From the NCBI RefSeq assembly GCF_009923995.1, contig NZ_RFSK01000027.1, forward strand, positions 1 through 64,000: a stretch of 64,000 nt of DNA, in the 5' to 3' direction. The notes beneath the pieces were generated by a model, which saw only the letters and a list, made by a program, of their open reading frames with translations, was not told where the DNA came from and did no database searches. The stretch comes from Janthinobacterium sp. (GTDB lineage: Bacteria; Pseudomonadota; Gammaproteobacteria; Burkholderiales; Burkholderiaceae_D). Position numbers and translations under genes: made by a program. Positions 44,685 to 53,858 of this stretch are shown here, piece by piece; within the stretch, counting starts at the first letter, position 1; every line of letters begins with the position of its first letter.

Positions 44685-45125
44685 TATGGATTCCTGATAG
44701 GAGTGGTGGATGTCAAAACCGCAACCGGCTGCCGGCGAAGATGCGGGCGGCTGATTGTCTGGCTTCAGTTGCAACAATTATGCATGGCATGAAGATCGAT
44801 GTAAAACGGAAAATTTACCTAGTTAGCATCGAAAAAATCGATAATAACGCCGATTATGTCCGCGACAGCGCCTTCTGCTGCCGATTATTGTCCGCATTGA
44901 CAAAAATATCCAGCGTTATCCAGCAATTCAGATGCGAATGATTCTTGTTATTATTCATCGCAATTGCTATCATCGCTGCCTTTGCACCGCTGCCCGCCTG
45001 CGCCAGCCCGCCGGCTCCCCGCCGCCTCACGCCAGCCATCCAGCCACGAGCGCCGCCACCACCTGCCCCGGCACGCGCCGGGCATGCAGGTTTGCCTTGA
45101 TTCATCCATAATAGAGCAGGAAACC
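44685..45125. other. divergent region between yceI and heme oxygenase
   Basis: 441 bases. AT-rich from about 44775 to 44975, with a probable Fur box at 44935-44973. From 44976 to 45110 it is GC-rich without a credible gene. No other feature is seen. Confidence 0.6.
44935..44973 (+). promoter_or_regulatory. probable Fur box of the heme oxygenase gene
   Basis: The stretch GAATGATTCTTGTTATTATTC, then ATTGCTATCATC, gives overlapping matches to the Fur heptamer dyad TGATAAT-N-ATTATCA (11 of 15 at the best place). Heme oxygenase genes of iron scavengers are commonly under Fur. Confidence 0.5.
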
Positions 45126-45743
45126 ATGACCGCAGCCCCGACCGATTCCACCATATTGAACGCGCCCCCGACGACTTCCCTGCCCCGCAGCCAGCGCCTG
45201 AAGGCCGATACCATGGCCACGCACGAGGTGCTGGACAAGCGCATCATGGAAAGCAAGCCCTTCGACAACCCGCACAATTACGCCCGTTTCCTGCAGGCGC
45301 AGTACGCCTTCCTGCGCGATGTCGATGCGCTGTACGAGCACGCCGGCCTGGCCGCCCTGCTGCCCGACCTGGAGCAGCGCCGCCGCTATGCCAGCATCGC
45401 CGCCGACCTGCAGGACCTGCAAACCCCGCTGCCGGCCGACGCCGCCGCGCCGCCCTTCGGCGCGGAACCGGACGTGGCCACCGCGCTGGGCTGGCTGTAT
45501 GTGAGCGAAGGCTCGAAGCTGGGCGCCGCCATCCTGTACAAACTGGCCGGCAAGATCGGTCTTGACGCGCAGTTCGGCGCGCGCCACCTGGCGGGCCACC
45601 CCGACGGCCGCGCGCGCCACTGGCGCGACTTCACGGCCGTCCTCGATACGGCGCCGCTCGACGCCGGCGGCGAGCAACGCGTGATCGCCGGCGCGCGCGC
45701 CGCCTTCATGCGCATGCACGGCCACGTCGAGGCATACGCCTGA
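45126..45743 (+). CDS. biliverdin-producing heme oxygenase
   Basis: 205 residues from MTAAPTDSTILNAPP with AGGA upstream. The proximal His lies in KADTMATHEVLDKRI. The distal helix signature is WLYVSEGSKLGAAILYKL, equivalent to YVLEGSTLGG in bacterial HemO/BphO proteins. The enzyme opens heme to biliverdin, CO and free iron in the cytoplasm. The size and motifs fit the bacterial family. No phytochrome gene is next to it, and a probable Fur box precedes it, which favours iron recovery. Its TGA overlaps the ATG of the YbaN-like gene. Confidence 0.86.
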   Translation: MTAAPTDSTILNAPPTTSLPRSQRLKADTMATHEVLDKRIMESKPFDNPHNYARFLQAQYAFLRDVDALYEHAGLAALLPDLEQRRRYASIAADLQDLQTPLPADAAAPPFGAEPDVATALGWLYVSEGSKLGAAILYKLAGKIGLDAQFGARHLAGHPDGRARHWRDFTAVLDTAPLDAGGEQRVIAGARAAFMRMHGHVEAYA

Positions 45744-46234
45744 TGGACGGCCGGCACGCCGAGGCAGCGCCGCGCGAAGCGCACGGCGTGCGCCTGCGCC
45801 GCTGGGCGTGGACGGCGGCCGGCGCCTTGATGGTGCTGCTGGGCATCATCGGCGCCATGCTGCCCGTGATGCCGACGACGATTTTCCTCATCCTCGCCCT
45901 GGCCTGCTTCAGCCGCGCCTCGCCGCGCCTGGAACACTGGCTGCTGCACCATCCCCGCTTCGGCGCGCCGCTGCGCCAGTGGCGCGAACACCGGGCCGTC
46001 TCGCGGCGCGGCAAGGCCATGGCCTGCCTGGGCATGGCCATCGGCTTCGTCGCCATGTGCCTGGGCCATCCGCCGTGGTGGGTCATCGTCATGGTGGGCG
46101 GCATGGAACTGGCCGTTATCGTCTACCTGCTGCGCCGCCCGGAAGGCCCGCAAGGCGACAGCGGGGCAGAATCTGCCCCCGATAGCGGCAATCACGGGCA
46201 GCAAGCGGCCCCGCCCCCGTCAAGAAAACCCTAA
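45743..46234 (+). CDS. YbaN-like DUF454 inner-membrane protein
   Basis: 163 residues, start overlapping the preceding stop by one base (TGATG). The core shows WTAAGALMVLLGIIGAMLPV, PTTIFLILALACFSRASPRL and HHPRFGAPLRQWREH, the DUF454 signature; three membrane helices. The function is not known. YbaN-type genes often accompany iron or heme genes, and here it is coupled to heme oxygenase. The polar C-terminal tail of ~30 residues is extra. Confidence 0.85.
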   Translation: MDGRHAEAAPREAHGVRLRRWAWTAAGALMVLLGIIGAMLPVMPTTIFLILALACFSRASPRLEHWLLHHPRFGAPLRQWREHRAVSRRGKAMACLGMAIGFVAMCLGHPPWWVIVMVGGMELAVIVYLLRRPEGPQGDSGAESAPDSGNHGQQAAPPPSRKP

Positions 46235-46261
46235 CTGAACTGAAACGGGCAGCAAAAGCGC

Positions 46262-46279
46262 CCATGTGCCGGCACATGG
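46262..46279. promoter_or_regulatory. 18-base perfect palindrome before metN
   Basis: CCATGTGCC-GGCACATGG lies 28 bases after the YbaN-like gene and 250 bases before metN. It has no loop, so it is more like a protein-binding site than a hairpin. The rest of 46235-46529 has a TATACT at 46445-46450 that could be a -10 box of metNIQ; I see no SAM riboswitch. Confidence 0.35.
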
Positions 46280-46529
46280 CCGGGCGAACTTTTCACTACC
46301 ACGCGCCCCTGGCACGCCCGCCTGCGCGATTAAATTCGGCAGAATTACCGCTTTCCCGCTTTTTCCACTTGAAAACACCCACATAGACATTATTTGCATA
46401 TTCAAAGCAAGATTCTGTCGTAGGAGTAATAACGCGATCGGAGGTATACTACGCAACCGACGTCACAGGCCGGGCGATCTGGCCCCTGCAAGCACGCCTG
46501 TCACGGTCCAATAAAAAAGGAAACACTGC

Positions 46530-47331
<802 letters not shown>

Positions 47332-47339
<8 letters not shown>

Positions 47340-48006
47340 AGAATCGATCAATAACGTCGTCAACCTGCTGCCGGAAATCTGGGTGGCGCTGGGCCAGACC
47401 ATGACGATGCTGGGCATCGGACTCACCGCCGCCATCCTGATCGGCGGACCGCTGGGCATCCTGCTGTTCCTCGTCTCGGAAGGCCAGTCGCTGGAAAACC
47501 GCCCGCTGTCGATGGTCCTCGGCTGGCTGGTCAATACCGTGCGCAGCTTCCCCTTCATCATCCTGCTCGTCGCCCTGACGCCGTTTACGCGCATTATCGC
47601 GGGCACCTCGATCGGCCCGCTGGCTGCCGCCGTGCCCCTGTCGTTCGCCGCCATTCCCTACCTGGCGCGCCTGGTGGAACAGAACCTGCGCGAAGTGCCG
47701 CGCGGCGTCATCGAGGCGGCGCACGCCATGGGCGCCTCGGAAATGCAGATCATCTTCCGCGTGCTGCTGGTGGAGGCGCGCTCCGGCCTGGTGCTGGCCC
47801 TGACCGTGCTGTCGATCAGTTTCCTGTCGTATTCGGCCGTGGCCGGCGTGGTGGGCGGCGGCGGCATCGGCGACCTGGCCATCCGCTACGGCTACTACCG
47901 CTTCGAGACGGACATCATGGTCGCCACCGTGGCCATCCTGATCGTGCTGGTGCAGACCATCCAGTTCGCCGGCACGCGCATCGCCAAGCGCCTCGACAAA
48001 CGTTAA
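47332..48006 (+). CDS. metI: methionine ABC transporter permease MetI
   Basis: 224 residues from MFEESINNVVNLLPE, overlapping the end of metN by 8 bases. Five to six helices; LGWLVNTVRSFPFIILLVAL, SFAAIPYLARLVEQNLREV and GVIEAAHAMGASEMQIIFRV (the EAA loop that contacts MetN) are characteristic. It forms the channel for D- or L-methionine. Confidence 0.94.
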
Positions 48007-48031
48007 TCCCTATTCAGAAACAAGGACATAC

Positions 48032-48859
48032 ATGAACACTATTCGCCGCAACCTGCTCCTGGTCGCCGCCAGCCTGGCCTTCGCCACCGCTGCCCACGCC
48101 AAGGACCCGAAAGAACTCGTCATCGGCACCAGCTCCGGCCCGTATTCGGACCAGCTGAAGCTGGGCATCAAGCCCATCCTGGAAAAACAGGGCTACAAGG
48201 TCAAGATCGTCGAATTCAACGACTACGTGCAGCCGAACTACGCGCTGGCCGAAGGCTCGCTGGACGCCAACGTGTTCCAGCACATCGTGTACCTGACCAA
48301 GTTCGCCACCGATAACAAGCTGCCGTTGAGCCCCCTGATCACCGTGCCGACCACGCCGATCGCCCTGTACAGCAGCAAGCACAAATCGCTGGCCGACGTG
48401 AAGAACGGCGCCACCATCACCATGCCGAACGACCCGACCAACCAGGCGCGCGCGCTGGTGGTGCTGGCCAAGATGGGCTGGATCAAGCTGAAACCGAACG
48501 TCGACCCGCTGCGCGCCTCCGAACGCGACGTGCTGGAGAACCCGAAGAAGCTGAAACTGGTGCCGCTGGAAGCGGCGCAGCTGCCACGCTCGCTGGCCGA
48601 CGCCGACTACGCCTTCGTCAACGGTAATTTCGCCCTGGCCGCCGGCATGAAACTGACCACCGCCCTGGCCGTGGAAAAGATCTCGGACAGCTACATCAAC
48701 CTGGTGGCCATCCGCACGGCCGACAAGGGCAAGCCATGGGTCAAGGACCTGGAAGCGGCCTACCGTTCGCGCGCCTTCCTCGACGCGACCAACAAATACC
48801 TGGCCGGCTATGAAAAGACGGACTACCAGCTGGCGCTGGAAAAGACGCTGAAAAAATAA
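48032..48859 (+). CDS. metQ: methionine-binding protein MetQ
   Basis: 275 residues with signal MNTIRRNLLLVAASLAFATAAHA and AAGGA upstream. The signal ends AHA-K with no lipobox Cys, so it is a free periplasmic protein and not a lipoprotein like E. coli MetQ. The NlpA/MetQ fold is shown by LVIGTSSGPYSDQLKLGIKP, DYVQPNYALAEGSLDANVFQ, NDPTNQARALVVLAKMGWIK and DADYAFVNGNFALAAG. It is followed by a strong terminator. Confidence 0.94.
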   Translation: MNTIRRNLLLVAASLAFATAAHAKDPKELVIGTSSGPYSDQLKLGIKPILEKQGYKVKIVEFNDYVQPNYALAEGSLDANVFQHIVYLTKFATDNKLPLSPLITVPTTPIALYSSKHKSLADVKNGATITMPNDPTNQARALVVLAKMGWIKLKPNVDPLRASERDVLENPKKLKLVPLEAAQLPRSLADADYAFVNGNFALAAGMKLTTALAVEKISDSYINLVAIRTADKGKPWVKDLEAAYRSRAFLDATNKYLAGYEKTDYQLALEKTLKK

Positions 48860-48875
48860 GCGCTGCCTGACATAT

Positions 48876-48917
48876 AAAAAAGGACGGCCGGGTTTGCACC
48901 TGGCCGTCCTTTTTTTT
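48876..48917. terminator. bidirectional rho-independent terminator
   Basis: Stem AAAAAAGGACGGCC with GGCCGTCCTTTTTT, with a T-run on the plus strand and the complementary run on the minus strand, between metQ and the convergent ompW. Confidence 0.92.
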
Positions 48918-48946
48918 CGCCCGCGCGACGCGGGCATCTGCAAGGC

Positions 48947-49564
48947 TTAGAAGCGGTAGCCGACGCCGACGCCGATCAGCAGCGGATCCACCTTGACTTC
49001 GCTGGCCTTGGCGCCGCTGATGAAGACGTCGCTGCGGATCTGCACTTTCTTGATGTCGAAGTTCAGCGACCAGTTCTTGTCGAGCTTGTAGTCGACGCCC
49101 GCTTGCAGGGCGAAGCCCCAGCTGTCGTGCTCCAGGCGGCCCGCGCCGTTCAGCAATTTGACGTCGGAAATATTCGTGTAGTTCACGCCGGCACCCACGT
49201 AAGGGCTGAACTGTTTTTCCGGCATGAAGTGATATTGCAGCGACAGGGTCGGCGGCAAGTGCTTGAAGGTACCGATATTGTTGCCGTCAAGCTTGACGTC
49301 ATGCTTTTGCGGGTAGGTCAGGATCAGCTCGGCAGCGATATTGGGGGTAAAGAAATACGAGATATCGATTTCAGGAATCGTCTTGCTGCTGACATGCAAA
49401 CGGTCGGATGCGCCGACGCCGCCGATCGGAGCAGATTTGTCGGCCGGGTCGATGTACACGGCACGGGCACGGACCAGCCATGGGCCTTCCTGTGCCATGG
49501 CATTGCCGGCGCATGCGCCGATGGCGGCCAAGACGATTGCTGCTGCAGTTGCGGACTTTTTCAT
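48947..49564 (-). CDS. ompW: OmpW-family outer-membrane protein
   Basis: 205 residues with signal peptide (VLAAIGACAGNAMAQ). The eight-stranded barrel signatures are GPWLVRARAVYIDPAD, PEIDISYFFTPNIAAELIL, LPPTLSLQYHFMPEKQFSPYVGAGVNYT (in parts), WSLNFDIKKVQI and the final VGVGYRF with terminal Phe. OmpW forms a small hydrophobic channel in the outer membrane and in other bacteria is induced when oxygen is low. A near-perfect FNR/ANR box precedes it. Confidence 0.92.
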   Translation of the reverse strand: MKKSATAAAIVLAAIGACAGNAMAQEGPWLVRARAVYIDPADKSAPIGGVGASDRLHVSSKTIPEIDISYFFTPNIAAELILTYPQKHDVKLDGNNIGTFKHLPPTLSLQYHFMPEKQFSPYVGAGVNYTNISDVKLLNGAGRLEHDSWGFALQAGVDYKLDKNWSLNFDIKKVQIRSDVFISGAKASEVKVDPLLIGVGVGYRF

Positions 49565-49628
49565 TCTGGTTCCCTCTTTTTGTCGTTAAGTAACGCTGCG
49601 AAGTCTAAGAGTGCAGCGCAACAAAAAC

Positions 49629-49644
49629 TTTGATCCACATCAAA
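49629..49644 (-). promoter_or_regulatory. FNR/ANR box of ompW
   Basis: TTTGATCCACATCAAA matches TTGAT-N4-ATCAA perfectly. Its centre is 72 bases before the ompW ATG, so at the usual -41.5 position the transcript would start near 49595. Confidence 0.75.
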
Positions 49645-49712
49645 TAGGGCCAGATGGCATGCAGGGAGGGATTTTTTCCTTTGCCCAGGTCAAGAAATGC
49701 CGCACCGCAAAA

Positions 49713-50621
49713 TTAATGGGCCGCCATAAACAGGCTGGCGACCCAGTCGGCAAATACGCGCACGCGGGGCGACAGTTGCCGGTGATGGGGGTACAGCACG
49801 GACACGGGCAGCGGATCGGGGCGCAGGGGCGCCAGCACTTCCACCAGTTCGCCCGTCGCCAGCGCCTGCTCCAGGTGGTAGCGGGGCGCCTGGATCAGGC
49901 CCATGCCGGCGCGGCAGCAGGCGTGGTACGCGTCCGCATTGTTGACGGAGACCGTGCCGGGCAGGATCACGCTGTGGCGCTGGCCGTCCAGCCTGAAGTC
50001 GAAGGGCCAGACCTTGCCCGTCTGGGCGGAAAAGAAATTCACGGCCCGGTGGCCATCGAGGTCGGCCAGGGTGCGCGGCGTGCCGTGCGCGGCCAGGTAG
50101 GCGGGACTGGCGCAGGTGACTTGCTCCAGCAGCGCCACCCTGCGCGCCACCATGGATGAATCGCCCAGTTCCCCCACGCGCAGCACGCAGTCGACGCCTT
50201 CGCGCACCAGGTCGACGAGGCGGTCGCCCATGCCGATTTCCAGCTCGATGAGCGGATGGCGGGCGCAGAACTGGCCCAGCACGGGCATGACGAAATGCAG
50301 GGCCAGGGTCGCGTGCAGGTCGACGCGCAGCTTGCCGGCCGGCTGCTGCGCCGCCGACGTGAACACGGATTCCGTCTCCTCCAGGTCGGCCAGCAGGCGC
50401 ACGCAGCGCTGGTAATACGCTTCGCCGTCAAGCGTGGGCGTGACTTGCCGCGTCGTGCGCTGCAGCAGGCGCACGCGCAGGCGCGCCTCGAGCTGCTTGA
50501 TGGCGTGCGTGACGGTGGCCTTCGGATAGCCGAGGTCATGCGCCGCCTGGGTGAAACTGCGCAACTCGACGATGCGCGTAAAGATGCGCATCGCATCAAA
50601 TCGGTCCATGTCCTGCTCCAT
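49713..50621 (-). CDS. LysR-family transcription regulator
   Basis: 302 residues from MEQDMDRFDAMRIFTRIVE, with AGGGA seven bases before the ATG at 50621; longer frames reach 50732. The winged helix reads SFTQAAHDLGYPKATVTHAI and VRLLQRTTRQVTPT. The effector domain follows, with LHATLALHFVMPVLGQFCAR and a typical C-terminus. The type resembles the AaeR/DmlR/YafC group (opening FDAMRIFTRIVELRSF). The target is unknown. It is convergent to nothing close; ompW lies downstream on the same strand. Confidence 0.88.
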   Translation of the reverse strand: MEQDMDRFDAMRIFTRIVELRSFTQAAHDLGYPKATVTHAIKQLEARLRVRLLQRTTRQVTPTLDGEAYYQRCVRLLADLEETESVFTSAAQQPAGKLRVDLHATLALHFVMPVLGQFCARHPLIELEIGMGDRLVDLVREGVDCVLRVGELGDSSMVARRVALLEQVTCASPAYLAAHGTPRTLADLDGHRAVNFFSAQTGKVWPFDFRLDGQRHSVILPGTVSVNNADAYHACCRAGMGLIQAPRYHLEQALATGELVEVLAPLRPDPLPVSVLYPHHRQLSPRVRVFADWVASLFMAAH

Positions 50622-50778
50622 TGTTATTCCCTGCTGCACAGTGTAGCGATCATGGCAGGGATTTTCCATGCTGTTGCATGGCGGGTGTGAGCAAGAGGCA
50701 CGCGGCGCCATCCGACATTGCGCCGAGGTCACCGGTGGCCGGCCCCGCCACGCCGCATGCTATTGTCGCTTCACACAT

Positions 50779-50806
50779 GAGAATGGTAATGATTATCATT
50801 TGCGAT
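50779..50806 (+). promoter_or_regulatory. Fur box before fur
   Basis: GAGAATGGTAATGATTATCA followed by TTTGCG contains AATGATTATCATT, a close match to the Fur consensus GATAATGATAATCATTATC. It ends about 60 bases before the fur start, consistent with autoregulation. Confidence 0.8.
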
Positions 50807-50864
50807 ATAATGCAGAGTCACGCCTCAGCGCACGCTCGGGCGACTACAAAAAGGAATGGGAGAC

Positions 50865-51305
50865 ATGGATATATTGAGGGAACTGCGTGAATCGGGCTTG
50901 AAAGTGACCATCCCCCGCTTGCGGATTCTGCAGCTGTTTCAAGAAGGCACGATCAAGCACCTGAGTGCGGACGATGTGTACAAACTCTTGCTGGCCGAAA
51001 AGATCGACGTGGGCCTGGCCACCATCTACCGCGTGCTGATGCAGTTCGCCGAAGCGGGCATCCTGTTTCGCCGGCACTTCGAATCGGGCCACGCCGTCTT
51101 CGAGCTGAACGAAGGCCAGCACCACGACCACCTGGTCTGCACGGGCTGCGGCAAGGTCGACGAATTCGTCGACGAAGGCATCGAGCTGCGGCAGAACGAG
51201 ATCGCCGCCGAGCGGGGTTTCGTGCTGCACGAACACGCATTATCGCTGTACGGCACCTGCGCCGACTGCACGGCGAAGAAAGTGCCGCCACGCAAGGCCT
51301 CCTGA
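50865..51305 (+). CDS. fur: ferric uptake regulator Fur
   Basis: 146 residues; I use the second ATG (MDILRELRESG) because GGAG lies five bases upstream, whereas the ATG at 50856 sits too close to its AAGGA. DNA-binding part: GLKVTIPRLRILQLFQEG and GLATIYRVLMQFAEAGIL. Metal sites: ESGHAVFELNEGQHHDHLVC (His cluster), the CTGCGK pair and the final CADC pair. It represses iron-uptake genes when Fe(II) is plentiful. The strong box upstream suggests autoregulation, and the heme oxygenase box 6 kb away is a likely target. Confidence 0.92.
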   Translation: MDILRELRESGLKVTIPRLRILQLFQEGTIKHLSADDVYKLLLAEKIDVGLATIYRVLMQFAEAGILFRRHFESGHAVFELNEGQHHDHLVCTGCGKVDEFVDEGIELRQNEIAAERGFVLHEHALSLYGTCADCTAKKVPPRKAS

Positions 51306-51375
51306 GCCGGCACGCCGCGTAGCGCAGGGCGGCCCGCCTGCGCTACACTGCGCGGTATCTCAGCAAAGGAGCAGC

Positions 51376-51738
51376 ATGTATATCGGAGAAATCGCCCGCC
51401 TGGCGGGCACCTCGCCCAAGGCCCTGCGCCACTATGAAGCGCTGGGCTTGCTGGGCGACGTGCGCCGTTCCGGCGCCTACCGCGTCTACACGCAGCAGGA
51501 CCTGGCGCAGGTCAAGCTGATCCGCCAGGCGCAGGCGCTGGGCTTCCGCCTGGCCGAACTGCTGCCCGTCCTGGCCGGCGACGACACGGACTGGGCCGCC
51601 CTGTCGCGGCACATCGCCGCCAAGCGCGCCCAGGTGCAGCAGGATATCGCCCGCCTGCGCCAGCTCGACGCGCAGCTGGGCGAGATCGATGAGGAAATCC
51701 ACGGCTGCCTGGCGCGCCAGCGCCTGCAAGCCGCGTGA
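51376..51738 (+). CDS. MerR-family transcription regulator
   Basis: 120 residues with AAGGAG before the ATG. The winged helix is MYIGEIARLAGTSPKALRHY, GVRRSGAYRVY-type wing and QDLAQVKLIRQAQALGFRLA. A coiled coil follows (RHIAAKRAQVQQDIARLRQL). The C-terminus is short and has one Cys (IHGCLARQ), so metal binding as in MerR or CueR is unlikely. A dyad-bearing promoter with a ~20-base spacer lies just after it, before the quinone-reductase gene, the usual MerR target layout. Confidence 0.88.
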   Translation: MYIGEIARLAGTSPKALRHYEALGLLGDVRRSGAYRVYTQQDLAQVKLIRQAQALGFRLAELLPVLAGDDTDWAALSRHIAAKRAQVQQDIARLRQLDAQLGEIDEEIHGCLARQRLQAA

Positions 51739-51748
51739 CACGGCGCGC

Positions 51749-51780
51749 TTGACTCTGCCCCCAGGGGCAGGCTTTAGCAT
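51749..51780 (+). promoter_or_regulatory. MerR-type promoter with long spacer and central dyad
   Basis: The -35 box TTGACT (51749-51754) and the -10 box TAGCAT (51775-51780) are separated by 20 bases instead of 17. A perfect 7-2-7 dyad, CTGCCCC-CA-GGGGCAG (51755-51770), fills the spacer. MerR proteins twist such DNA to let RNA polymerase bind. Confidence 0.75.
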
Positions 51781-51810
51781 GCAGGCTCTTCTTTAGCGGA
51801 AAGCCTGCCC

Positions 51811-52401
51811 ATGACCAAGACATCCTCCAAGCGCATATTGATACTCCTCGGCCACCCGTCCGGCGACAGTTTCTGCGCCGCCCTGGCCGAAGCCTACGCC
51901 GACGCCGCCCGCGCGCAGGGCCACGCCGTGCGCGAACTGCGCCTGGGCCAGCTGGACTTCGACCCCAGCCTGCACGAAGGCTACCGCCAGGTGCAGCCGC
52001 TGGAGGCGGACTTGCTGGCCGCGCAGGAAGCCATCCTGTGGGCCGAACACCTGGTGTTCGCCTACCCCATCTGGTGGGGCGGCGCGCCGGCCCTGCTGAA
52101 GGGCTTTGTCGACCGCGCCTTCCTGCCCGGCTTTGCCTTCAAGTACCGTCCGGGCAAGGCCTTTCCGGAACAGCTGCTGCGAGGCCGCACGGCGCAGCTG
52201 CTGGTGACGATGGATACACCGCCCTGGTATTTCCGCTGGGTTTACCGCATGCCCGGCATCCACCAGCTGCGCAGGACGACCCTGGAATTTTGCGGCGTCA
52301 AGCCCGTCAGGGTGGCCAGCTTCGGCCCCATCCTCGGTTCCACCGAGCCGCAGCGGACCCGCTGGCTGGCGCAGGCTAGCACGCTGGCGCGCCACGCTTA
52401 G
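51811..52401 (+). CDS. flavodoxin-fold NAD(P)H:quinone oxidoreductase
   Basis: 196 residues. The nucleotide-binding start ILILLGHPSGDSFCAALAEAY, the FMN/FAD loop EHLVFAYPIWWGGAPALLKG and the C-terminal ILGSTEPQRTRWLAQ match the MdaB/KefF/NQO1-like family. It reduces quinones in two-electron steps and so protects against redox cycling. A MerR-type promoter and the MerR gene precede it, so it is probably induced by electrophiles or quinones. The start has only a weak ribosome site. Confidence 0.88.
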   Translation: MTKTSSKRILILLGHPSGDSFCAALAEAYADAARAQGHAVRELRLGQLDFDPSLHEGYRQVQPLEADLLAAQEAILWAEHLVFAYPIWWGGAPALLKGFVDRAFLPGFAFKYRPGKAFPEQLLRGRTAQLLVTMDTPPWYFRWVYRMPGIHQLRRTTLEFCGVKPVRVASFGPILGSTEPQRTRWLAQASTLARHA

Positions 52402-52560
52402 CCCGGCAACGGCTTGCCACGCAGCCATCTTGCATACGGTTTTGACAAGCTGGTAATCAAGCCGTCATATTCGACGGCTACCATGATGATATTGCCTGTT
52501 TGTCAGCCGCCTTGCCGTCGCGACAACAAGGGCTCCGATCGTCATGTAAAGGTAGCCGCT

Positions 52561-53799
52561 GTGGAGTTCAACGCTTCTCGATTGCATCTTCCCCGTTATC
52601 GTACCTCCGTGGCCGCCGACCTGTGCATTCCCACGGAATCCGTGCAGGCCGATGCCAGCAATTTCGCCGTGCTGGAACTGTTCACGGAACGGCGCGACAT
52701 GATGAGCCTGCCCGTCACGGAACAGCAGCGGCCCATCGGTCTGATCAGCCGCAATATCTTCATGTCGCAGATGTCGAAACCGTTCTACCACGAGGTGTAC
52801 GGCAAGAAGAGCTGCATCGCCTTCATGGACAAGGAACCGCTGATCGTCGACGGCGCCATGAGCATCGAGGACCTCACCTTCCGCGCAGTGGAAGCGGGCG
52901 AAAAGGCGCTGGCCGACGGCTTCATCATCACCGAGGATGGCGCGCTGGCCGGCGTGGGCTTCGGCCTGCAGCTGATGAACGTGGTGGCCACCATGCAGGC
53001 GGAAAAGAACCGCCAGATCATGCACAGCATCGACTACGCCAGCGTGATCCAGCGCGCCCTGCTGCGCACGTCCAACGCGGAGCTGCGCGCCACCCTGCCC
53101 GACGCCCACCTGGAATGGCAGCCGCGCGACGTGGTCGGCGGCGATTTCTACTTTTTCGAGCGCCACGCGGGCGGCTGGTTCGCCGCCATCGCCGACTGCA
53201 CGGGCCACGGCGTGCCCGGCGCCTTCATGACCCTGATCGCCTCGTCCGCACTGAGCCAGGCCCTGCGCGAACTGGGCCCGCACGACCCGGCCGCCCTCAT
53301 CGGCGCCGTCAGCCGCGCCATCAAGACCCTGCTGGGCCAGGATGGCAACGCGGGCGGCGAAGCGCCGGGCCACGCCGGCTCGAACGACGGCATGGACTGC
53401 GCCTTCCTGTGCTATGACGACGCCAGCGCCAGCCTGCGTTTCGCGGGGGCGAAACTGGCCCTGCACGTGGTGGCGCCCGGCGAAGACGCCGTGCGCGCCA
53501 TCGACGGCGCGCGCATGGGCGTGGGCTACGTCGACACGCCGGCCGGCTACTGCTGGCGCAACGAGGCGCCCGAAATCCCCGCCGGCAGCCTGTTGTTCAT
53601 CACCACCGACGGCCTGCTCGACCAGATCGGCGGCGCGCGCGACATCGCCTACGGCAAGCGGCGCATGCGCGAGCAGCTGCTGGCGCAGCGCGACGCGCCC
53701 GCCGGCGACGTGGCGGCGGCCCTGCTGCGCGACAGCGCGGCCTGGCAAGGCAGGCAGCCACGCCGCGACGACCTGACCTTTTTCTGTTTCCGGCTGTAG
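52561..53799 (+). CDS. siaA: SiaA-like PP2C (SpoIIE) phosphatase with cytoplasmic sensor domain
   Basis: 412 residues if it starts with GTG at 52561, preceded by AAGGTAG; the frame is open back to 52414. The first ~190 residues form a soluble region with CBS-like features (SNFAVLELFTERRDMMSLPV, RPIGLISRNIFMSQMSKP, GFIITEDGALAGVGFGLQLM). The rest is a SpoIIE-type PP2C: WQPRDVVGGDFYFFE, ADCTGHGVPGAFMTL, ITTDGLLDQIGG and RRDDLTFFCF. P. aeruginosa SiaA carries a periplasmic sensor and HAMP domain; this one has no membrane span, so the input is intracellular. It should dephosphorylate SiaC. Confidence 0.85.
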   Translation: MEFNASRLHLPRYRTSVAADLCIPTESVQADASNFAVLELFTERRDMMSLPVTEQQRPIGLISRNIFMSQMSKPFYHEVYGKKSCIAFMDKEPLIVDGAMSIEDLTFRAVEAGEKALADGFIITEDGALAGVGFGLQLMNVVATMQAEKNRQIMHSIDYASVIQRALLRTSNAELRATLPDAHLEWQPRDVVGGDFYFFERHAGGWFAAIADCTGHGVPGAFMTLIASSALSQALRELGPHDPAALIGAVSRAIKTLLGQDGNAGGEAPGHAGSNDGMDCAFLCYDDASASLRFAGAKLALHVVAPGEDAVRAIDGARMGVGYVDTPAGYCWRNEAPEIPAGSLLFITTDGLLDQIGGARDIAYGKRRMREQLLAQRDAPAGDVAAALLRDSAAWQGRQPRRDDLTFFCFRL

Positions 53800-53858
53800 T
53801 TAGACGCCCATCCCCTATCAACCAGACACCGGGTCACCGGCTAGCCAGGAGCACTGAC

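Noticed and set aside
46235-46529. A SAM-type riboswitch before metN
   Set aside because: I see no SAM-I, SAM-II or SAM-IV like core; only a palindrome and a possible -10 box.
52465-53748. A 427-residue frame opposite siaA
   Set aside because: No domain; the plus strand has a full PP2C with conserved metal-binding Asp residues.
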